A stretch of 64,000 bases of DNA from Mycobacterium arosiense ATCC BAA-1401 = DSM 45069 (GTDB taxonomy: Bacteria > Actinomycetota > Actinomycetes > Mycobacteriales > Mycobacteriaceae), in assembly GCF_002086125.1 (NCBI RefSeq), contig NZ_MVHG01000010.1:37951-101950 (forward strand), written 5' to 3'. Position 1 is the first letter of the stretch; every line of letters starts with the position of its first letter. Position numbers and translations under genes: made by a program. This document shows, in pieces, positions 1 through 8,290 of this stretch. The notes under the pieces are model-generated. The model searched no databases and was not told the origin of the DNA. It saw only the letters and a list, made by a program, of their open reading frames with translations.

Positions 1-4
1 CGGC

Positions 5-733
5 TTGGTGGCCCGCAAGCTGAGCGCCGCCGCGGACCCGCGCGCACGCCAGCTGCGTCGCCGCCGGCGCGCGCTGCGCTGGGGCCTGGTGTTCAGCGCC
101 GGATGTGTGTTCTGGGCCGCGGTGACGACGCTGCTGGCGGCCTGGGGCTGGTTCGCGCTGCTGCTCGAAATCACCGGTGGCGTCGCGGTTCTCATGGCGA
201 TTCCGGCCACGCTGTTGCTGCTTCGCTATCGCTGGCTGCGGTCCGAGCCGCTGCCGGTGCCGCGGGCCCCCACGGCGCGCCGGCTACCGCCGCCGGGTTC
301 GGCGGCACGCCCGGCGATGTACGCGCTGGGCGCCTCCGAGCGCGGATTTTCCTCCCTCGTGGCGGTGATCGAGCGGGGCGCGATGTTGCCGACCGCCGAG
401 ATCCGCGAGCTGACCGCCGCCGCCACCAGGACCTCGGCCGCCATGGCGTCCACCGCCGCGCAGGTGATCTCAATGGAGCGGGCGGCGCAGGCGAGCGAAC
501 AATCGCGGACCTATCTGGTGCCCACCATCAACGCGTTCACCGCGCAGCTGTCCGCCGGCGTTCGTCAATACAACGAAATGGTCACCGCGGCAGCGCAATT
601 GGTGTCCTCGGCGAACGGCGACGGGTCGGCCGAGTCGCAGCGCTACCGCGCGGAGCTGGCCGACGCGACGGACCGGCTGCTCGGTTGGGCGCAGGCCTTC
701 GGCGAACTCGGCGGACTGCGCGGAACCGGCTAG
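5..733 (+). CDS. pspM: Phage-shock envelope stress membrane protein PspM (5' end possibly cut by window)
   Basis: The protein resembles PspM (Rv2743c), the integral membrane partner of PspA in the mycobacterial ClgR-PspA-PspM-PspN envelope stress system. About 20 basic N-terminal residues are followed by two close hydrophobic segments (roughly residues 25-47 and 50-74), then a proline-rich linker and a long alanine-rich helical region that looks cytoplasmic. Readable starts at the edge are TTG at 5 or GTG at 8. The M. tuberculosis protein is about 270 residues, so the true start may lie upstream of the window. No PspN-like gene follows; the next gene converges from the other strand 16 nt downstream. 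The identification rests on topology and on position next to ephG. Confidence 0.75.
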   Translation: MVARKLSAAADPRARQLRRRRRALRWGLVFSAGCVFWAAVTTLLAAWGWFALLLEITGGVAVLMAIPATLLLLRYRWLRSEPLPVPRAPTARRLPPPGSAARPAMYALGASERGFSSLVAVIERGAMLPTAEIRELTAAATRTSAAMASTAAQVISMERAAQASEQSRTYLVPTINAFTAQLSAGVRQYNEMVTAAAQLVSSANGDGSAESQRYRAELADATDRLLGWAQAFGELGGLRGTG

Positions 734-749
734 CCACCGAGGCGCGGTG

Positions 750-1181
750 TCAGAACGTCGCTTTCAGCGACGGCACCACCAGCGCCGCCAGGCCGCGCGC
801 GGTGGCCTTGAGCATGTCGAAGAAGTCAAAGTAATCGCGCCACAACGTGATTCGCCCGTTCTGGACCTCGAACACGCCGCACACCCAGAACTGCAGGCGC
901 AGCGGGCCGAAGATCAGCGCGTCGGTGCGTTCGGTCAGCACCGCGCCGCCGTCGGCCGCGATGCGGTGAATCTTCACCTCGAAGGCCGCGCGGCCCTCCA
1001 TCTGGCGAAACAGCTTGATGGCTCTGGCACGGCCATGGATGGTGGGCAGGCCGACGTTCTGGTAGACGAGGTCGTCGGCCAGCGCGGCGCCCGCGGCGTC
1101 GTAATCCGCCTCCTGCAGCGCGTTCAGGAATCTTTCGACCGTGCGGGTGTTCGCAACGGTTGTCCCAGTCAGCTCGGTCAT
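750..1181 (-). CDS. ephG: Epoxide hydrolase of the limonene-1,2-epoxide hydrolase fold, EphG-like
   Basis: This 143-residue protein has the small cone-shaped LEH/SnoaL-like fold and matches EphG (Rv2740), which hydrolyses epoxides of sterol- or fatty-acid-like substrates. The family's catalytic residues can be placed: Y40 and N42 in VYQN, R85 and D87 in ERTD, and D116 in WRDYFD. These correspond to the water-binding Tyr/Asn and the Asp-Arg-Asp triad of limonene epoxide hydrolase, so an active enzyme is expected. The start is the ATG at 1181, after which the reading frame matches the family length. It is divergent from the glycosyltransferase that begins about 50 nt away. Confidence 0.88.
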   Translation of the reverse strand: MTELTGTTVANTRTVERFLNALQEADYDAAGAALADDLVYQNVGLPTIHGRARAIKLFRQMEGRAAFEVKIHRIAADGGAVLTERTDALIFGPLRLQFWVCGVFEVQNGRITLWRDYFDFFDMLKATARGLAALVVPSLKATF

Positions 1182-1232
1182 CTTCCTCAGCGTAGGCGCG
1201 TGGCCGCGGGGCGCTGTGGCAGGGTGAGCACG

Positions 1233-2399
1233 ATGCGCGTCGCCGTGGTCGCCGGGCCGGATCCCGGGCATTCGTTCCCCGCGATTGCGCTGTGCCAACG
1301 CTTCGCCGAAGCCGGCGACGAGCCCACCATCTTCACCGGCGCCGAATGGCTCGAGGCCGCCCGCGGCGCGGGCATCGACGCCGCCGCGCTGGACGGGCTG
1401 GCCGCCACCGACGACGACGTTGACGCCGGGGCCAGGATCCACCGGCGCGCCGCGCGGATGGCCGTGCTCAATGCGCCCGCGCTGCGCGAACTGGCGCCCG
1501 ACCTGGTGGTGTCCGATGTCATCACCGCCGGCGGCGGCATGGCCGCCGAACTGCTGGGCATCCCGTGGATCGAACTCAATCCACACCCGCTGTATCTGCC
1601 TTCGAAAGGACTGCCGCCGGTAGGCAGCGGGCTGGCGCCGGGCACCGGCATCCGGGGCCGGCTGCGCGACGCCACGATGCGCGCGTTGACCGCGCGATCC
1701 TGGCGGGCCGGGCTGCGGCAACGGTCGGCTTCCCGCGTCGGGATCGGCCTGCCCGCCCGCGATCCCGGGCCGCTGCGGCGGCTGATCGCCACGCTGCCCG
1801 CGCTGGAGGTTCCCCGCCCGGACTGGCCGGCCGAGGCCGTCCTGGTCGGGCCGCTGCACTTCGAACCGACCGATCGGGTCCTCGAGGTCCCGGCCGGCTC
1901 GGGGCCGGTGGTGGTCATTGCGCCGTCGACCGCATTGATCGGGACCGAAGGCCTGGCCGAGGTCGCGCTGGGGTGCCTGACGCCGGGCGAGACCATGCCG
2001 GCGGGCTCGCGCCTGCTGGTGTCGCGGCTGGACGGACCGGAACTGACGGTGCCGCCATGGGCGGCCGTCGGGCTGGGACGCCAGGACGAGCTGCTCGCCC
2101 ACGCCGACGTGGTGATCTGCGGCGGTGGCCACGGCATGGTGGCCAAGACGCTGCTGGCCGGCGTGCCGCTGGTGGTGGTGCCCGGCGGCGGCGACCAGTG
2201 GGAGATCGCCAACCGGGTGCTGCGCCAGGGCAGCGCTCGCCTGATCCGGCCGCTGACCGCCGACGCGTTGGTGGCCGCGGTCAACGAGGTGCTGTCGTCG
2301 CCGGCCTACCGCGCGGCGGCGCAGGCGGCGGCCGCCGGCATCGCCGACGTCGCCGACCCGGTCCGGGTGTGCCGCGACGCGCTGGCGGTGGCCGGATGA
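1233..2399 (+). CDS. UGT-like (GT-B fold) glycosyltransferase, Rv2739c homologue
   Basis: The 388-residue protein begins with a GT-B-type N-terminal motif (VAGPDPGHSFPAIAL) and ends with the donor-binding region of macrolide/UDP-glycosyltransferases: a GGGHGMV turn followed by GVPLVVVPGGGDQW around residues 305-330. This suggests transfer of a nucleotide-activated sugar to a lipid or small molecule; the acceptor is unknown. The length equals that recalled for Rv2739c. The ATG at 1233 is preferred; an in-frame GTG lies at 1224. The gene is divergent from ephG. Confidence 0.75.
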   Translation: MRVAVVAGPDPGHSFPAIALCQRFAEAGDEPTIFTGAEWLEAARGAGIDAAALDGLAATDDDVDAGARIHRRAARMAVLNAPALRELAPDLVVSDVITAGGGMAAELLGIPWIELNPHPLYLPSKGLPPVGSGLAPGTGIRGRLRDATMRALTARSWRAGLRQRSASRVGIGLPARDPGPLRRLIATLPALEVPRPDWPAEAVLVGPLHFEPTDRVLEVPAGSGPVVVIAPSTALIGTEGLAEVALGCLTPGETMPAGSRLLVSRLDGPELTVPPWAAVGLGRQDELLAHADVVICGGGHGMVAKTLLAGVPLVVVPGGGDQWEIANRVLRQGSARLIRPLTADALVAAVNEVLSSPAYRAAAQAAAAGIADVADPVRVCRDALAVAG

Positions 2400-2449
2400 T
2401 CCGCGGCGCGCCGCCCGGGGCCGCCTTATGCTTCGGCGAGAGGCAATCG

Positions 2450-2734
2450 ATGAGGATCATCACGACAATCACCACCGGCGCCCTGCTGGCCGGCTCGTTG
2501 AGCGGCTCATTGGGCCTCGCCGCCGTCGCGCATGCCGACAGTCCCGAGGAACAGCAGGCCTGCCGGCTGATGGACGATCCGGCCGCCGCGCAGCAGGGAC
2601 TCGCACCGGCCGAATACGCCTTCATGCAGTTGCGCGCCACCATGTCGGCCCAACGCGCTCGCGACGTGATGTCGATTGCGGCCCAGGAAGACTGCCCGAA
2701 CCACATCATCGACCTGCCGGCCAGCTGGCGATAG
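2450..2734 (+). CDS. Small secreted protein with two cysteines (DUF732-like)
   Basis: This is a 94-residue protein with a typical Sec signal peptide: basic start, hydrophobic core at residues 6-26, and a VAHA-D cleavage site. The mature part is about 65 residues and contains two cysteines (in QQACRL and EDCPNH) that could form one disulfide. Size, signal peptide and cysteine spacing recall the mycobacterial DUF732 family of secreted proteins, but the match is weak. It lies 50 nt downstream of the glycosyltransferase on the same strand. Function is unknown. Confidence 0.6.
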   Translation: MRIITTITTGALLAGSLSGSLGLAAVAHADSPEEQQACRLMDDPAAAQQGLAPAEYAFMQLRATMSAQRARDVMSIAAQEDCPNHIIDLPASWR

Positions 2735-2775
2735 GCGGGCCGCACGCTCAGGTGTCCGATCCGCGCGGGCTGGGT

Positions 2776-2982
2776 ATGTTGGCTGGCGTGCGGCTAACGG
2801 AGTTTCACGAACGGGTGGTGCTGCGCTTCGGCACCACGTACGGGTCCTCGGTCCTGGTGGATCACGTGCTGAGCGGCTTCGGCGGGCGCACGGCCGCCCA
2901 GGCCATCGAGGCGGGCATCGAGCCGCGCGACGTGTGGCGGGCGCTGTGCGTCGACTTCGACGTGCCCCGGGAACAGTGGTGA
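2776..2982 (+). CDS. DUF3046 protein, Rv2738c homologue
   Basis: The 68-residue protein carries the conserved actinobacterial DUF3046 sequence, with RLTEFHERV at the N-terminus and the block WRALCVDFDVP near the C-terminus. It is usually found close to recA in actinobacteria, as here. The ATG at 2776 gives the length recalled for Rv2738c; an in-frame GTG at 2788 starts exactly at the conserved block and is an alternative. The function of the family is not known. Confidence 0.75.
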   Translation: MLAGVRLTEFHERVVLRFGTTYGSSVLVDHVLSGFGGRTAAQAIEAGIEPRDVWRALCVDFDVPREQW

Positions 2983-3007
2983 TCGCCGCGGCTTATTCCG
3001 GCCCGGG

Positions 3008-3634
3008 TTATGCGTACGCCGGGTACCCGTTCTGCCGCAGCACGGTGGCGAGGTGCACGGCGTTGCGCGCCGCATTCGCGGTGGCCGACGCGACCGCCTC
3101 CGGAACGTCGTCGAGGTCGGTGTAGTCAGTGCCCTGCATGGCCTCGCCGTTCCAGTAGGTGCAGCCCTGCGCGGCGATCGAGAACCCGATGTCGTTGAGG
3201 GACTGAAACAAGTCGGCCACGATCTTGTGCGCCCCGTCCTCGTTGCCCACCACCGCGGCCAGCGCCACCTTGCCCACCATCGCCGGTCGCCCCGCGGCGT
3301 CGGTGTCGGACAGCTCGGCATCGAGGCGCTCCAGGACGCGCTGGGCGACGCTGGACATGTGGCCGACCCAGGTGGGTGTCGAGACGATGACGATGTCCGC
3401 CGCTTTGATCTTGTCCAACAGCGCCGGCCACTCATCGCCGGGCCCCATGTCCGCCTCGACCCCGGGCAGCAGCGCCAGGTCGACGCAGCGCACCTTCTCA
3501 CCCTCGACGCCCGCACCGCGCAGCTGATCGAGCACCTGGTCGGCGATCAGTTCGCTGCTCGACGGCGCCGGGCTCTTCTTCAACGAGCAGACCAACGCGA
3601 TGGCGCGCAGGGACGGTGTTGCGGCTGAGGACAT
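3008..3634 (-). CDS. Flavodoxin / NADPH-dependent FMN reductase family protein
   Basis: This 208-residue flavodoxin-like protein shows an FMN-phosphate-type loop near the start (LVCSLKKSPAPSSS), the strand-loop IVIVSTPTWVGHMS around residues 83-97 that normally cradles the isoalloxazine ring, and AAVVGNEDGAH in the third FMN loop. It should bind FMN and carry out NAD(P)H-linked redox chemistry. The ATG at 3634 follows directly after a stretch of unrelated coding potential. It lies 55 nt downstream of the FhuF-like gene on the same strand, so the two may be co-transcribed. M. tuberculosis lacks this pair at the same spot. Confidence 0.75.
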   Translation of the reverse strand: MSSAATPSLRAIALVCSLKKSPAPSSSELIADQVLDQLRGAGVEGEKVRCVDLALLPGVEADMGPGDEWPALLDKIKAADIVIVSTPTWVGHMSSVAQRVLERLDAELSDTDAAGRPAMVGKVALAAVVGNEDGAHKIVADLFQSLNDIGFSIAAQGCTYWNGEAMQGTDYTDLDDVPEAVASATANAARNAVHLATVLRQNGYPAYA

Positions 3635-3689
3635 GGTGGCCAGATACCCCGGCCGGGCAACGACAAACGACACCGGCGTCCGATCGGCA

Positions 3690-4349
3690 CTATCCCGGTG
3701 CGCGGTGCAGCACGCAATCGCCGCACAGCGAACCCCCGGGCAGCCGATAGAAGAGGCAGCAGCTGCGGCGCCGGAAGCCCAGCGGCGGGGCGGTGATGAC
3801 ACCGGATCCGGCCAGCACGCCGGTGCCCAGCAGCGACTCGGTCATACCGGCGATCGCGGGGCGCAGGTCGGGCCGCGCCGCCACCAGGGCCCGCGCGGCG
3901 CCCACCAGCGCGGAGGCGACGTTGCCCGCGAGCAGGGCGGGCGCCAGGTTGACCCGCAGGCCGGCGGCCAGCGGTTGCAGGTGCTCTTCGACGACGGCCC
4001 GGTACAGCGTGTCCGTCGAATCGACCGGTTTCCCGACGGGCCCGGGCAGGCGTAGCCGGGCGTCGTCGTCGGCGCGTTGCAGGTCGTCGAGGTCCGGGAT
4101 GACGCCGTGGCCGACCGCGCAGGCGAGCACTGGTGACCACAGCCGGGTGGCGTGGCCGAGGTGAACCAGCGACGCTGCGATCCGCAGGTCCGTCGTGTGG
4201 TAGCGGCGGGCGGTGGCGTCGACCAGGTCGGCGCAGCCGTCGGCGTAGGAACGCGCGGCCGGATGCCATCCCGCCGCGTCACCACCCACGGTTAGAGCGA
4301 AAAAGCCTCCGTAGGAAGCCGCTTCGGCCAATTGGCCAGAGATGTCCAT
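3690..4349 (-). CDS. FhuF-like (2Fe-2S) ferric-iron reductase-like protein
   Basis: The 219-residue protein ends with a CC-x10-CxxC pattern (RSCC ... SLCGDC at about residues 197-212), the signature of the FhuF C-terminal [2Fe-2S] domain. FhuF proteins reduce ferric iron bound to siderophores in the cytosol. The N-terminal 190 residues are alanine- and leucine-rich with no other motif. The start is the ATG at 4349. It is transcribed away from recA and precedes the flavodoxin gene, a possible electron donor. The antisense frame stays open through recA, but only this part is supported. Confidence 0.75.
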   Translation of the reverse strand: MDISGQLAEAASYGGFFALTVGGDAAGWHPAARSYADGCADLVDATARRYHTTDLRIAASLVHLGHATRLWSPVLACAVGHGVIPDLDDLQRADDDARLRLPGPVGKPVDSTDTLYRAVVEEHLQPLAAGLRVNLAPALLAGNVASALVGAARALVAARPDLRPAIAGMTESLLGTGVLAGSGVITAPPLGFRRRSCCLFYRLPGGSLCGDCVLHRAPG

Positions 4350-4467
4350 AGATTCGTGACCGCTTGTCGCCGGAGATCCGCCCCGAAAGGCCCGTCGGCC
4401 GTTCGATCGCCGTTCGAGCGCCGATGTTGCCACACGTGCCGGTGCGCAGCGGCGTGTCAAACTTGAA

Positions 4468-4483
4468 TCGAACACCTGTTCGG
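4468..4483 (+). promoter_or_regulatory. LexA (SOS) box upstream of recA
   Basis: The 16-mer TCGAAC-acct-GTTCGG differs at one position from the mycobacterial LexA consensus TCGAAC-N4-GTTCGA. It lies 107 nt before the recA start, as expected for the damage-inducible promoter. Confidence 0.85.
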
Positions 4484-4512
4484 CTAGTGTGGTGAGCGTT
4501 CGGCCAGTCAAC

Positions 4513-4535
4513 TTGTCGGTGGCCTTCTCTAGTGT
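4513..4535 (+). promoter_or_regulatory. PafBC-dependent (RecA-NDp type) promoter of recA
   Basis: TTGTCGGTG, then 8 nt, then TAGTGT. This is an exact fit to the mycobacterial LexA-independent DNA-damage promoter motif TTGTCRGTG-N8-TANNNT, which is activated by PafBC. It lies between the LexA box and the recA start. Confidence 0.85.
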
Positions 4536-4589
4536 CACCGCCAACCGACCGATACCGGTCAGACGAACACCGACTATAGGAGAGGCATC

Positions 4590-5630
4590 ATGGCGCAAGC
4601 CCCCGACCGCGAGAAGGCTCTCGAACTGGCGATGGCCCAGATCGAAAAGAGCTACGGCAAAGGCTCGGTGATGCGTCTCGGCGACGAGACGCGTCAGCCG
4701 ATTTCGATCATCCCCACCGGATCCATCGCACTGGACGTGGCCCTGGGCATCGGCGGGCTGCCCCGCGGCCGGGTCGTGGAGATCTACGGCCCGGAATCCT
4801 CGGGTAAGACCACCGTCGCCCTGCACGCGGTGGCCAACGCCCAGGCCGCCGGCGGCGTCGCCGCCTTCATCGACGCCGAGCACGCGCTGGACCCGGAGTA
4901 CGCCAAGAAGCTCGGCGTGGACACCGATTCCCTGCTGGTCAGCCAGCCCGACACGGGGGAGCAGGCCCTCGAGATCGCCGACATGCTGATCCGCTCCGGC
5001 GCGCTGGACATCCTGGTCATCGACTCGGTGGCCGCGCTGGTGCCGCGCGCCGAGCTCGAAGGCGAGATGGGCGACAGCCACGTCGGGCTGCAGGCCCGGC
5101 TGATGAGCCAGGCGCTGCGGAAAATGACTGGCGCGCTGAACAATTCGGGTACCACCGCGATCTTCATCAACCAGCTGCGCGAGAAGATCGGGGTGATGTT
5201 CGGCAGCCCCGAAACCACCACGGGTGGAAAGGCTTTGAAGTTCTATGCGTCGGTGCGCATGGACGTACGCCGGATCGAGACGCTCAAGGACGGCACCAGC
5301 GCGGTCGGTAACCGCACCCGGGTCAAGATCGTCAAGAACAAGGTGGCGCCGCCCTTCAAGCAGGCCGAGTTCGACATCCTCTACGGCCAGGGGATCAGCC
5401 GGGAAGGCTCGCTGATCGACATGGGCGTGGAGCAGGGCTTCATCCGCAAGTCCGGTTCCTGGTTCACCTATGAGGGTGAGCAGCTCGGCCAGGGCAAGGA
5501 AAACGCCCGCACCTTCTTGATGGAGAACGACGAAGTCGCCAACGAGATCGAGAAGAAGATCAAGGAAAAGCTCGGCATTGGCGCGGTCGTGACCGATGAC
5601 GACGTCCTGCCCGCCCCCGTCGACTTCTGA
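4590..5630 (+). CDS. recA: Recombinase RecA, uninterrupted (no intein)
   Basis: RecA forms filaments on single-stranded DNA, catalyses strand exchange and triggers LexA self-cleavage. The 346-residue sequence has the Walker A loop GPESSGKTT at residues 67-75, the Walker B strand LVIDSVAAL, the L2 region [14 protein letters not shown], and the usual acidic C-terminus. The length is that of a bare RecA. The M. tuberculosis and M. leprae proteins are interrupted by inteins, while this one is continuous. An AGGAG-type ribosome binding site precedes the ATG. The gene overlaps recX by 35 nt and carries two damage-responsive promoter elements upstream. Confidence 0.98.
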   Translation: MAQAPDREKALELAMAQIEKSYGKGSVMRLGDETRQPISIIPTGSIALDVALGIGGLPRGRVVEIYGPESSGKTTVALHAVANAQAAGGVAAFIDAEHALDPEYAKKLGVDTDSLLVSQPDTGEQALEIADMLIRSGALDILVIDSVAALVPRAELEGEMGDSHVGLQARLMSQALRKMTGALNNSGTTAIFINQLREKIGVMFGSPETTTGGKALKFYASVRMDVRRIETLKDGTSAVGNRTRVKIVKNKVAPPFKQAEFDILYGQGISREGSLIDMGVEQGFIRKSGSWFTYEGEQLGQGKENARTFLMENDEVANEIEKKIKEKLGIGAVVTDDDVLPAPVDF

Positions 5631-6117
5631 GCCCTCCCGCGAGGAGCAGGCGCGAGCGCTGTGCCTGCGCCTGCTCACCGCGAGAGCGCGCACCCGCGCC
5701 GAGCTGTACGGCCGGCTGGCCAGGCGCGGCTATCCCGACGACGTCAGTGAGCGGGTGCTCGACCGGCTGGCCTCCGTCGGTCTGATCGACGACGCCGACT
5801 TCGCCCAGCAGTGGGTGCAGTCCCGCCGGACACACGCCGGAAAAAGCAAGCGTGCCTTGGCCGCCGAACTGCACACCAAGGGTGTCGACGACGACGTGAT
5901 CACCGCGGCGCTCGCCGGGATCGACTCCGGCGCCGAGCGGGACCGGGCGGAACAACTGGTCCGGTCCAAGCTGCGCCGGGAAACGCTGAACGACGACGAT
6001 GCGCGGGTGACCCGACGGCTGGTGGGGATGCTGGCGCGCCGTGGCTACAGCCAGAACATGGCGTGCGAGGTCGTCTTCGCCGAGCTGGCCGCCGAGCGGG
6101 AGCGGCGCCGGGTCTAA
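5596..6117 (+). CDS. recX: Regulatory protein RecX
   Basis: RecX limits RecA filament extension. The 173-residue protein is composed of the tandem three-helix repeats of the family, for example the [16 protein letters not shown] helix pair and [17 protein letters not shown]. It starts with an ATG inside the last codons of recA (35-nt overlap), the arrangement known in mycobacteria, so it depends on recA transcription and probably on translational coupling. Confidence 0.95.
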   Translation: MTTSCPPPSTSEPSREEQARALCLRLLTARARTRAELYGRLARRGYPDDVSERVLDRLASVGLIDDADFAQQWVQSRRTHAGKSKRALAAELHTKGVDDDVITAALAGIDSGAERDRAEQLVRSKLRRETLNDDDARVTRRLVGMLARRGYSQNMACEVVFAELAAERERRRV

Positions 6118-6155
6118 CCCTGACGTGCGGTTTCTCGCGCGCCGACCGGTCGCCG

Positions 6156-6161
6156 TACCAT
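6156..6161 (+). promoter_or_regulatory. -10 box of a probable leaderless miaB transcript
   Basis: TACCAT is followed by exactly 6 nt and then GTG at 6168, the spacing expected if transcription starts on the first base of the start codon. Confidence 0.5.
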
Positions 6162-6167
6162 GGCCCC

Positions 6168-7673
6168 GTGACTTCGATGGTGCACGAGACCGTTGCGGCG
6201 GACGCCGCACCGGCGCGCACTTACCAAGTCCGAACCTATGGCTGCCAGATGAACGTCCACGACTCGGAGCGGCTGGCCGGCCTGCTGGAAGCGGCCGGAT
6301 ACCGGCGGGCGGCCGAGGGTGCCGACGCCGACGTGGTCGTGTTCAACACCTGCGCCGTCCGGGAGAACGCCGACAACAAGCTGTACGGCAACCTCAGCCA
6401 TCTGGCGCCGCGCAAGCGCGGCAATCCCGAGATGCAGATCGCCGTCGGCGGCTGCCTGGCCCAGAAGGACCGCGACGCGTTGCTGCGCAAGGCGCCCTGG
6501 GTCGACGTCATCTTCGGCACACACAACATCGGATCGCTGCCCACCCTGCTGGAGCGGGCCCGGCACAACAAGGTCGCCCAGGTGGAAATCGCCGAGGCGC
6601 TGCAGGAGTTCCCGTCGTCACTGCCCAGCGCGCGCGAATCCGCCTATGCCGCCTGGGTTTCCATTTCGGTAGGGTGCAACAACGGCTGCACGTTCTGCAT
6701 CGTCCCGTCGCTGCGGGGCAAGGAGGTCGACCGCAGCCCGGACGACATCCTGGCCGAAGTACGGTCGCTGGTGGCCGACGGCGTGCTCGAGGTCACGCTG
6801 CTGGGCCAGAACGTCAACGCCTACGGAGTGTCCTTCGCCGACCCGGCGCTGCCCCGCGACCGCGGCGCCTTCGCCCGGCTGCTGCGGGCCTGCGGCGAGA
6901 TCGACGGGCTGGAGCGGGTGCGGTTCACCTCGCCGCATCCGGCCGAATTCACCGACGACGTCATCGAGGCCATGGCTCAGACGCCGAACGTCTGCCCCGC
7001 CCTGCACATGCCGCTGCAGTCCGGGTCCGACCGGGTGCTGCGCGCGATGCGGCGCTCGTACCGCGCCGAGCGCTACCTCGGCATCATCGACCGGGTCCGG
7101 GCCGCTATGCCGCACGCCGCCATCACCACCGACCTGATCGTCGGGTTCCCCGGTGAGACCGAGGCGGACTTCGCCGCCACGCTGGACGTGGTGCGGGCGG
7201 CCCGGTTCTCGGCCGCGTTCACCTTCCAGTACTCCAAGCGGCCCGGCACCCCGGCCGCTGAACTCGACGGGCAAATCCCGAAAGCCGTTGTGCAGGAACG
7301 CTATGACCGGCTGATCGAGCTGCAGGAGGCGATCTCGCTGGAGGGCAACCAGGCGTTGATCGGCCAGACCGTCGAATTGTTGGTCGCCACCGGCGAAGGG
7401 CGCAAGGACAGTCGCACCGCCCGCATGAGCGGGCGGGCCCGCGATGGCCGGCTGGTGCACTTCGCCGTCGACACACCGGGCGACATCCGGCCCGGCGACA
7501 TCGTCACCACGGTGATCACCGGGGCGGCACCCCACCACCTCATCGCCGACGCGGGCGTCGTCACGCATCGCCGCACCCGCGCGGGTGATGCGCAGGCCGC
7601 CGGGCAGCGCCCGCGCGGCATCGGCCTCGGCATGCCGGCCGTCGGGCCGCCCGAACCCCTTGGATGTGCATGA
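6168..7673 (+). CDS. miaB: tRNA-2-methylthio-N6-dimethylallyladenosine synthase MiaB
   Basis: MiaB adds the methylthio group to i6A37 of tRNAs, acting after MiaA (encoded about 5 kb downstream). The 501-residue protein has the N-terminal UPF0004 domain with its three cluster cysteines (YGCQMN, FNTCAV, VGGCLA). It also has the radical-SAM motif CNNGCTFC near residue 170 and a C-terminal TRAM domain. Starts at GTG 6168 and ATG 6177 are both in frame; the first fits a leaderless promoter. The last codon overlaps the next gene. Two small M. tuberculosis genes that lie between recX and miaB are absent here. Confidence 0.95.
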   Translation: MTSMVHETVAADAAPARTYQVRTYGCQMNVHDSERLAGLLEAAGYRRAAEGADADVVVFNTCAVRENADNKLYGNLSHLAPRKRGNPEMQIAVGGCLAQKDRDALLRKAPWVDVIFGTHNIGSLPTLLERARHNKVAQVEIAEALQEFPSSLPSARESAYAAWVSISVGCNNGCTFCIVPSLRGKEVDRSPDDILAEVRSLVADGVLEVTLLGQNVNAYGVSFADPALPRDRGAFARLLRACGEIDGLERVRFTSPHPAEFTDDVIEAMAQTPNVCPALHMPLQSGSDRVLRAMRRSYRAERYLGIIDRVRAAMPHAAITTDLIVGFPGETEADFAATLDVVRAARFSAAFTFQYSKRPGTPAAELDGQIPKAVVQERYDRLIELQEAISLEGNQALIGQTVELLVATGEGRKDSRTARMSGRARDGRLVHFAVDTPGDIRPGDIVTTVITGAAPHHLIADAGVVTHRRTRAGDAQAAGQRPRGIGLGMPAVGPPEPLGCA

Positions 7674-8284
7674 TGAAAGACGAGACGAACAACGAAGACC
7701 TACAGCTCGGCGCCCTGCGCACCGAGATCGAGGCCGCCGAACGCCGGGTGGCCCGCGGAATCGACCCGGGTCCGCGGGCCTTTTTCGTGTCGATCCTGGT
7801 GTTCGTGCTGCTGGCGTCGTTTGTCCTGCCGCACACCGGCGACGTGCGCGGCTGGGACGTTCTGTTCGGTAGCCACCACGCCGGTGCCGCGGCCGTGGCC
7901 CTGCCGTCGCGGGTCTTCGCCTGGCTGGCGCTGGTGTTCGGGGTGGGCTTTTCGATGCTGGCGCTGGTGACACGGCGCTGGGCGCTGGCCTGGGTCGCGT
8001 TGGCGGGGACGGCCATCGCGGGCGCCGTGGGCATGCTGGCGATCTGGTCGCGTCAGACCGTGGCCGTGGGTCACCCGGGGCCGGGCTGGGGCTTGATCGT
8101 CGCCTGGCTGACCGTGCTCGTGCTCACCTACCACTGGGCCCGGGTGGTCTGGTCGCGCACCATCGTGCAGCTGGCCGCCGAGCAGCAGCGCCGCCGCCTT
8201 GCGGCGGCCCAGCAGTCGACCTCGCTGCTGGACGGTCTGGACAACCCGGCCACCGACGACCCCGGAACGACCCAGGGCGCCTGA
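7670..8284 (+). CDS. Membrane protein, Rv2732c homologue
   Basis: This 204-residue protein has a charged N-terminal helix (about 35 residues), four hydrophobic segments (roughly 38-58, 80-103, 107-125 and 135-155), and a cytoplasmic coiled C-terminus rich in Gln and Arg. The start ATG at 7670 overlaps the miaB stop (ATGATGA), gives the length recalled for Rv2732c and implies translational coupling. ATGs at 7664 and 7673 are alternatives. Function is unknown. It converges with the DUF349 gene, leaving only 6 nt between stops. Confidence 0.75.
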   Translation: MMKDETNNEDLQLGALRTEIEAAERRVARGIDPGPRAFFVSILVFVLLASFVLPHTGDVRGWDVLFGSHHAGAAAVALPSRVFAWLALVFGVGFSMLALVTRRWALAWVALAGTAIAGAVGMLAIWSRQTVAVGHPGPGWGLIVAWLTVLVLTYHWARVVWSRTIVQLAAEQQRRRLAAAQQSTSLLDGLDNPATDDPGTTQGA

Positions 8285-8290
8285 CTTCCG

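Noticed and set aside
747..1232. N-terminal extension of the glycosyltransferase upstream to 747
   Set aside because: It would read antisense through ephG; the GT-B fold begins at 1233.
4350..5693. Long minus-strand frame continuous with the FhuF-like gene through recA
   Set aside because: It is antisense to recA with no domain; only the segment below 4349 has family features. GC-rich codon bias keeps this antisense frame open.
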